Below the pieces are notes generated by a model, which saw only the letters and a list, made by a program, of their open reading frames with translations, was not told the DNA's origin and did no database searches. From Irpex lacteus (taxonomy: Eukaryota > Basidiomycota > Agaricomycetes > Polyporales > Irpicaceae), in NCBI GenBank assembly GCA_001986395.2, contig MQVO02000060.1, forward strand, positions 37,299-101,298: a DNA stretch of 64,000 nucleotides. Direction: 5' to 3'. The translations under genes were made by a program, and so were the position numbers. The stretch's first letter is position 1. Each line of letters starts with the position of its first letter. Positions 60,352 to 64,000 of this stretch are shown one piece after another.

Positions 60352-61763
60352 ATGTCGACCTCCTATGAAGAAGAAGTCAATGCTCTTCCCAACCCTCCTC
60401 CACTCAGTGATCACCAGAAGGAACTGATTAAAGCCACTGTGCCTGTCCTTCAGCAACACGGCAATGAAATCACCAAGGTCTTCTACAAGACCATGATCGA
60501 CGAGAATCCTGAGCTCAGGAACATCTTTAACCACAGCAAGCAGCAGGTACGCGTTGATTCTGATTCCGATTAACCACCAAGACTTATGGTTTTCTACAGC
60601 GAGGTGATCAAGCTGAGGCTCTCGCTCGTGCAGTCTACGCCTACGCAGCCAACATCGACGACCTTACTCCCCTCCTTCCGGCTGTCGAGCGTCTCTGCAA
60701 TAAGCATGCCTCCCTCGGCATCAAACCTGCCCAGTACGCCATTGTCGGCAAGTATCTTCTGGCAGCTATCACCACTGTCGTTGGCGCCGACGTCTTCAAG
60801 GGCGAGCTTTACGACGCGTGGGGAGCCGCCTACTGGCATCTTGCCAGATTGTGCTTCGGAAGGGAGGAGGAACTCTACAAGAACGGCGGGTGGAGAGGAT
60901 GGCGCGAATTTGTGGTGAGGAGAAAGGTGCAGGAGGCCGAGGACGTTGTGTCCTTCTACTTTGAGCCAAAGGATGGCAAGCCTCTCCCAGTGTACAAACC
61001 CGGACAATACATCTCTCTACAAAAGTTCGTCAAGGAACTCGGCTTCAATCAATCGAGACAGTAAGCTCAGTCCTCATTTGCGTCCTTCCTCGTACTAACC
61101 ATAATATATAGATACTCCCTTTCCGCCTCTCCCAACCCCTCACACCTTCGTATTTCCGTCCGCCGTGACCGCGGTCTCTCCATCACTGACCCGAACACCG
61201 GTAAAATCACTGCCGCCCAATCCTCCCAGCTCGGCTGGCTCTCCAACCTTCTCCATGACCACCTCAACGAGGGTGACTCCGTTGAACTCTCCGCCCCCTT
61301 CGGCGACTTCTTCCTCGACGAGACCGAAACTGGCCCAGTTGTGTTTATCAGTGCAGGTGTCGGCGTGACGCCTGTCCTCCCATGCTCCACGCCGTCCTGG
61401 CATCCACTGAAAAGCCAAGAAAGGTGGGATGGGTGCAAGTAGTGCGATCTCGCAAAGCACATGCGCTCCACGATGAGATCTTTGAAGATCTGAAGAAACA
61501 TGGCGACCGTGTCAGGAGGGCGGTGTTCTACAACACACCTGAGGGGGACGCTGTTCAAGGCTCCGATTTCGACTTCACGGGACGCTTTGAAGTGTCCAAG
61601 GTACCGGGTGAGGCGTTGTACATTGACGACCCCAACACCGTGTATTATGTATGTGGTCCGGAGGGTTTCATGAGGGATGTTGGCGTTGGATTGAAGCAGA
61701 GGGGAGTGGATGGCAAGAGGAATCAGGGCCGAGGTGTTTGGACAGGGCGCGGTGCCGATATAG
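60352..61763 (+). CDS. fhb1: flavohemoglobin (nitric oxide dioxygenase), frame disrupted
   Basis: Three exons (60352-60546, 60600-61060, 61112-61763). The globin part has the B10 Tyr (KVFYKTM), the distal Gln region (HSKQQ) and the proximal heme His (NKHASLGIKP). It is followed by a ferredoxin-reductase-type FAD domain (VYKPGQYISLQKFV, QYSLSASP) and an NAD domain (ISAGVGVTP, YYVCGPEGFM). The family converts NO and O2 to nitrate with NAD(P)H, a detoxification step that fits a fungus handling nitrate and nitrite. One base is missing at about 61380, so the conceptual frame stops at 61442. A compensating extra base at about 61725 would return to the family's normal C-terminus and stop at 61763. 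Either this copy is decaying or the sequence has two errors in short homopolymers. Confidence 0.85.
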
Positions 61764-62287
61764 GTAACGACGATTCAATATGCCAGCAGCTTTATTGTAT
61801 GAGTATCAATAGGACAGTGCGTAGAGCAGATGTATGGAATACTAAATCCTCTCCATTCCTTTCGTCGTATCTGTATTTGAGTTCTTCTTTGGGTGTTTCA
61901 ATTCCTACACACCTAACATGGGGCTTACACTGGCTCATGCGTGTTTTCAACAGTGATATCTATAGAGCTCACGCGAGACGTTGAATCATCTTGAACTGCC
62001 TATTTCGGCAGGTTTCTTTTCCCCAATTATCTGGCCGCGCGTCATCGTTATTGACTACACCACTACTTACCTCACGCCCTCTTCCACTGTGACTGAAGAC
62101 ATCTCCCTGTCGGCAACATAGATTTGGTAAGTGACATGCTATCGATACATTCACAACTGGATATCTATATGACTTGTTGATTGTAGGTAACACGTCGTCA
62201 GACTGACGTGGCAGAAGACGACAAACCCCGAGGGCGCGTCGCGTCGCGTTAACCGACTCTCTCACTCTACCGTTGTCTCGAGCAGCC
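61764..62287. other. intergenic
   Basis: 524 nt between the flavohemoglobin stop and the glucosyltransferase start; promoter of the latter presumed. The 344-codon minus frame running from here to 63003 is antisense to the next gene and is not supported. Confidence 0.5.
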
Positions 62288-64000
62288 ATGAAGAGTCGGA
62301 TATCAAGAGGGCTGCTTCTGGCTGGTGTGTTAATTGGGGGTGGAGGGGGCTTGGTACTGGCTAACACAGACGTGCGCGTGGAGCTGAAGACCTCGTGGAA
62401 TCGGCCCTCGACGTTCGTCGAAGTTGTGTACGTTCTCCACTCTGCATTCATAGTATTAGCTCTTCCCGTTTTTAATGCGTTTTGTGCGTATGTGACAGAG
62501 AAACCATAGCCACAGAGCTCCCCTCCCAAACCCGATGCCTTCTTCGTCCTTCTCAACGCTCTGACCGATCCCACTCTTGAACCACAACACACCGTCAAAC
62601 CTTCCGATACTCCAAAACAGGTGTACGACCTCTGCTTATGGACGGCATTGCAAGCTGGATATCTGTGGGAGACGGGAACGTTGGCGGAGGTGGAGATGAA
62701 ACGTCGCGTTGCACTCTGCGTTACCGAGGATTGAAGCTGCGTATCAGTATTATACGGACAGAGAGGAAAAGAAAGTGAGGGAGCTACAAAGCGAGGAAGG
62801 AAGGTGTGAGAGCTGGGTGGACTGGTATGGCAAGGTGGTTTGTGATGGAGAGACGTTGGAGAAGTTGATCGGAGTCGAGGAGATCGAGGGTGCGCATAAC
62901 ACAAGAGGATGCAGAGAACAACAGGTGCGTCATCGTTTAGTCGGGGATACTGGGAACTATAGCTCACGACTAAGGGACGCACGCAGCACTTCGACAACCC
63001 CAAGATATCTCCCCTTTGACCATATACTGCCCGCTCCAGCTCTGAATGCGGAGAGACCCTTCCCGAACGGCAATTCTTTATGGCTCACCGCTTCCAAGAA
63101 CTTCAGACAGCTGCATGAAACCGCTGTACCGTGCCTCTCAGGGATCATCTCCACATGTGGAATACGTCGTTTTTCGGCATGCACCATCACCTTCGTCAGG
63201 AAAACTCTCGCAGGCCCCATTGTCTGGATATGGTGTCGCCCCTCGACCTCAAGAAAAATGGAATATCTCGCGTTAGATGACCGTGTCTCAGGTATGTTGT
63301 GTACTGCTCTGGAGCGATCATTGACGGCTCATTCAAAGTGGCATGTGTATACAGGAGACAACGTGCAGACTTCAGAGACCGCCACAGACTCAGACGCCCC
63401 ACTCGAGACCGACCCCATTGTCACGCTAATACATCAATATCCTGAACCCGCCAATGTTTCATACAGCGAAGCTCTGTCAGAGTCTGAACTCTTACGCCTC
63501 GCTCTCCAGTCTACACAACTGCTGTACGATTCAGAAGACGCTCTGTCAACCCTCAAACAAATCAGCCAAAACTTCCCGAAATACGCATCTGCAATTGCCA
63601 GACGCGTTAGTGTGAACGAGGAACTGGAGGAGGAGTGCAGACGAACCATGCGATGGCTCAGCCGGTGTGAGCATGGTCTGGTTGAACGGCGCTGTAATCC
63701 CCGAGACGGACATGAATCCTTTTACGTATGTGTAACTCCTGCTCACATGTATTGTGGTGCTTATACGCTCTTCTTTGTGTGTAGGTTGCTAAGGCTTATG
63801 AAGAAGGAGCGTAATGTTATTCGGGCGACCGAGGCGCTTGGACTGTCTCCAGGACAAGCATTCGAGCTTCTTACTTACTCATAGAGCTATCACCGTAGCA
63901 CAGGGCGACATTGGTGTCCTCGATGGGATAAGCGACGCCAGTGACCGGCCCGAGGGTGGGGACGTCATTGTGTGGTGGAATGACATCGAAACAGATAAAA
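62288..64000 (+). CDS. UDP-glucose:glycoprotein glucosyltransferase, 5' part, frame disrupted and cut by window edge
   Basis: The N-terminus is a signal peptide (KSRISRGLLLAGVLIGGGGG) followed by the family opening VELKTSW, an ER-luminal hallmark of UGGT (Gpt1/Kre5 type). Later blocks match the N-terminal thioredoxin-like domains: AFFVLLNALTDP, ALPRIEAAYQYYTD, SWVDWYGKVV, RTAILYGSP, LYRASQGSSPHVEYVV, MEYLALDDR, LKQISQNFPKYA, VIPETDMNPFY, EALGLSPGQAF and ASDRPEGGDVIVWWNDIE. These lie in all three frames: indels fall near 62525, 62700, 63060, 63090-63125, 63240, 63255, 63635 and 63806, mostly in homopolymers. UGGT re-glucosylates misfolded glycoproteins in the ER. The catalytic C-terminal domain is beyond the window. 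This is a decayed copy or poorly sequenced DNA. Confidence 0.75.

Noticed and set aside
61969..63003. 344-codon minus-strand open frame
   Set aside because: It is antisense to recognisable glucosyltransferase blocks; composition and lack of domains indicate a shadow frame.
1..64000. CRISPR array or prokaryotic operon signals
   Set aside because: Dense spliceosomal introns and fungal gene content; no spaced repeat array present.

Overview
The window is nuclear DNA of a filamentous basidiomycete, most likely an Agaricomycete. Genes are intron-dense: introns are about 50-60 nt with GTRNGT donors, short branch-point motifs and YAG acceptors. Minor features include a few GC-AG introns, microexons, F-box and BTB families typical of mushrooms, an Aleuria-type fucolectin and a nitrate-assimilation cluster. 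I do not try to name a genus. All gene models were spliced by hand, with intron phase checked across junctions where stated.

Left part (0-8.5 kb): two short Ser/Gly/Ala-rich GPI-anchor-type secreted proteins (minus strand, 524-1119 and 2872-3295) and a six-exon secreted protein of unknown function (3920-5958, minus). A complete small non-autonomous Helitron-like element follows (6913-7443), then about 1 kb without a convincing gene.

Housekeeping block (8.5-20 kb): a single-pass membrane protein (8516-10048, minus), ORC1 (10518-14571), the TFIIIB subunit BRF1 (14850-17419, whose start codon is an exon of its own) and a zinc-finger-like protein (18474-19824).

Middle (20-33 kb): two paralogous F-box proteins in tandem (22227-24068 and 25133-26922, minus), a small cysteine-containing secreted protein (27281-27891, minus), a zinc-dependent formaldehyde/alcohol dehydrogenase-like enzyme (29781-31321) and a BTB/POZ protein (31902-33220).

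Nitrate cluster (33.7-46.2 kb): nitrite reductase (33684-38504, minus), nitrate reductase (39603-43439, minus) and the NRT2 transporter (43943-46156, plus). The last two diverge from a 503-bp intergenic region carrying four GATAAG elements. Together they import nitrate and reduce it through nitrite to ammonium.

Lectin/helical pair (46.4-54 kb): two divergent genes share a 0.7-kb spacer. One encodes a six-bladed fucolectin propeller, a jacalin-like domain and a long helical region. The other encodes a 729-residue, almost entirely helical protein with an apolar central segment. I consider this the best candidate for an undescribed system.

Right part (54-64 kb): a Zn2Cys6-BTB fusion protein built partly from repeated exon modules (54648-58859), a flavohemoglobin (60352-61763) and the 5' part of UDP-glucose:glycoprotein glucosyltransferase running off the window (62288-64000). 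The last two genes carry many small frame-breaking indels, mostly in homopolymers, unlike everything to their left. This means either gene decay or poor sequence quality at this edge.
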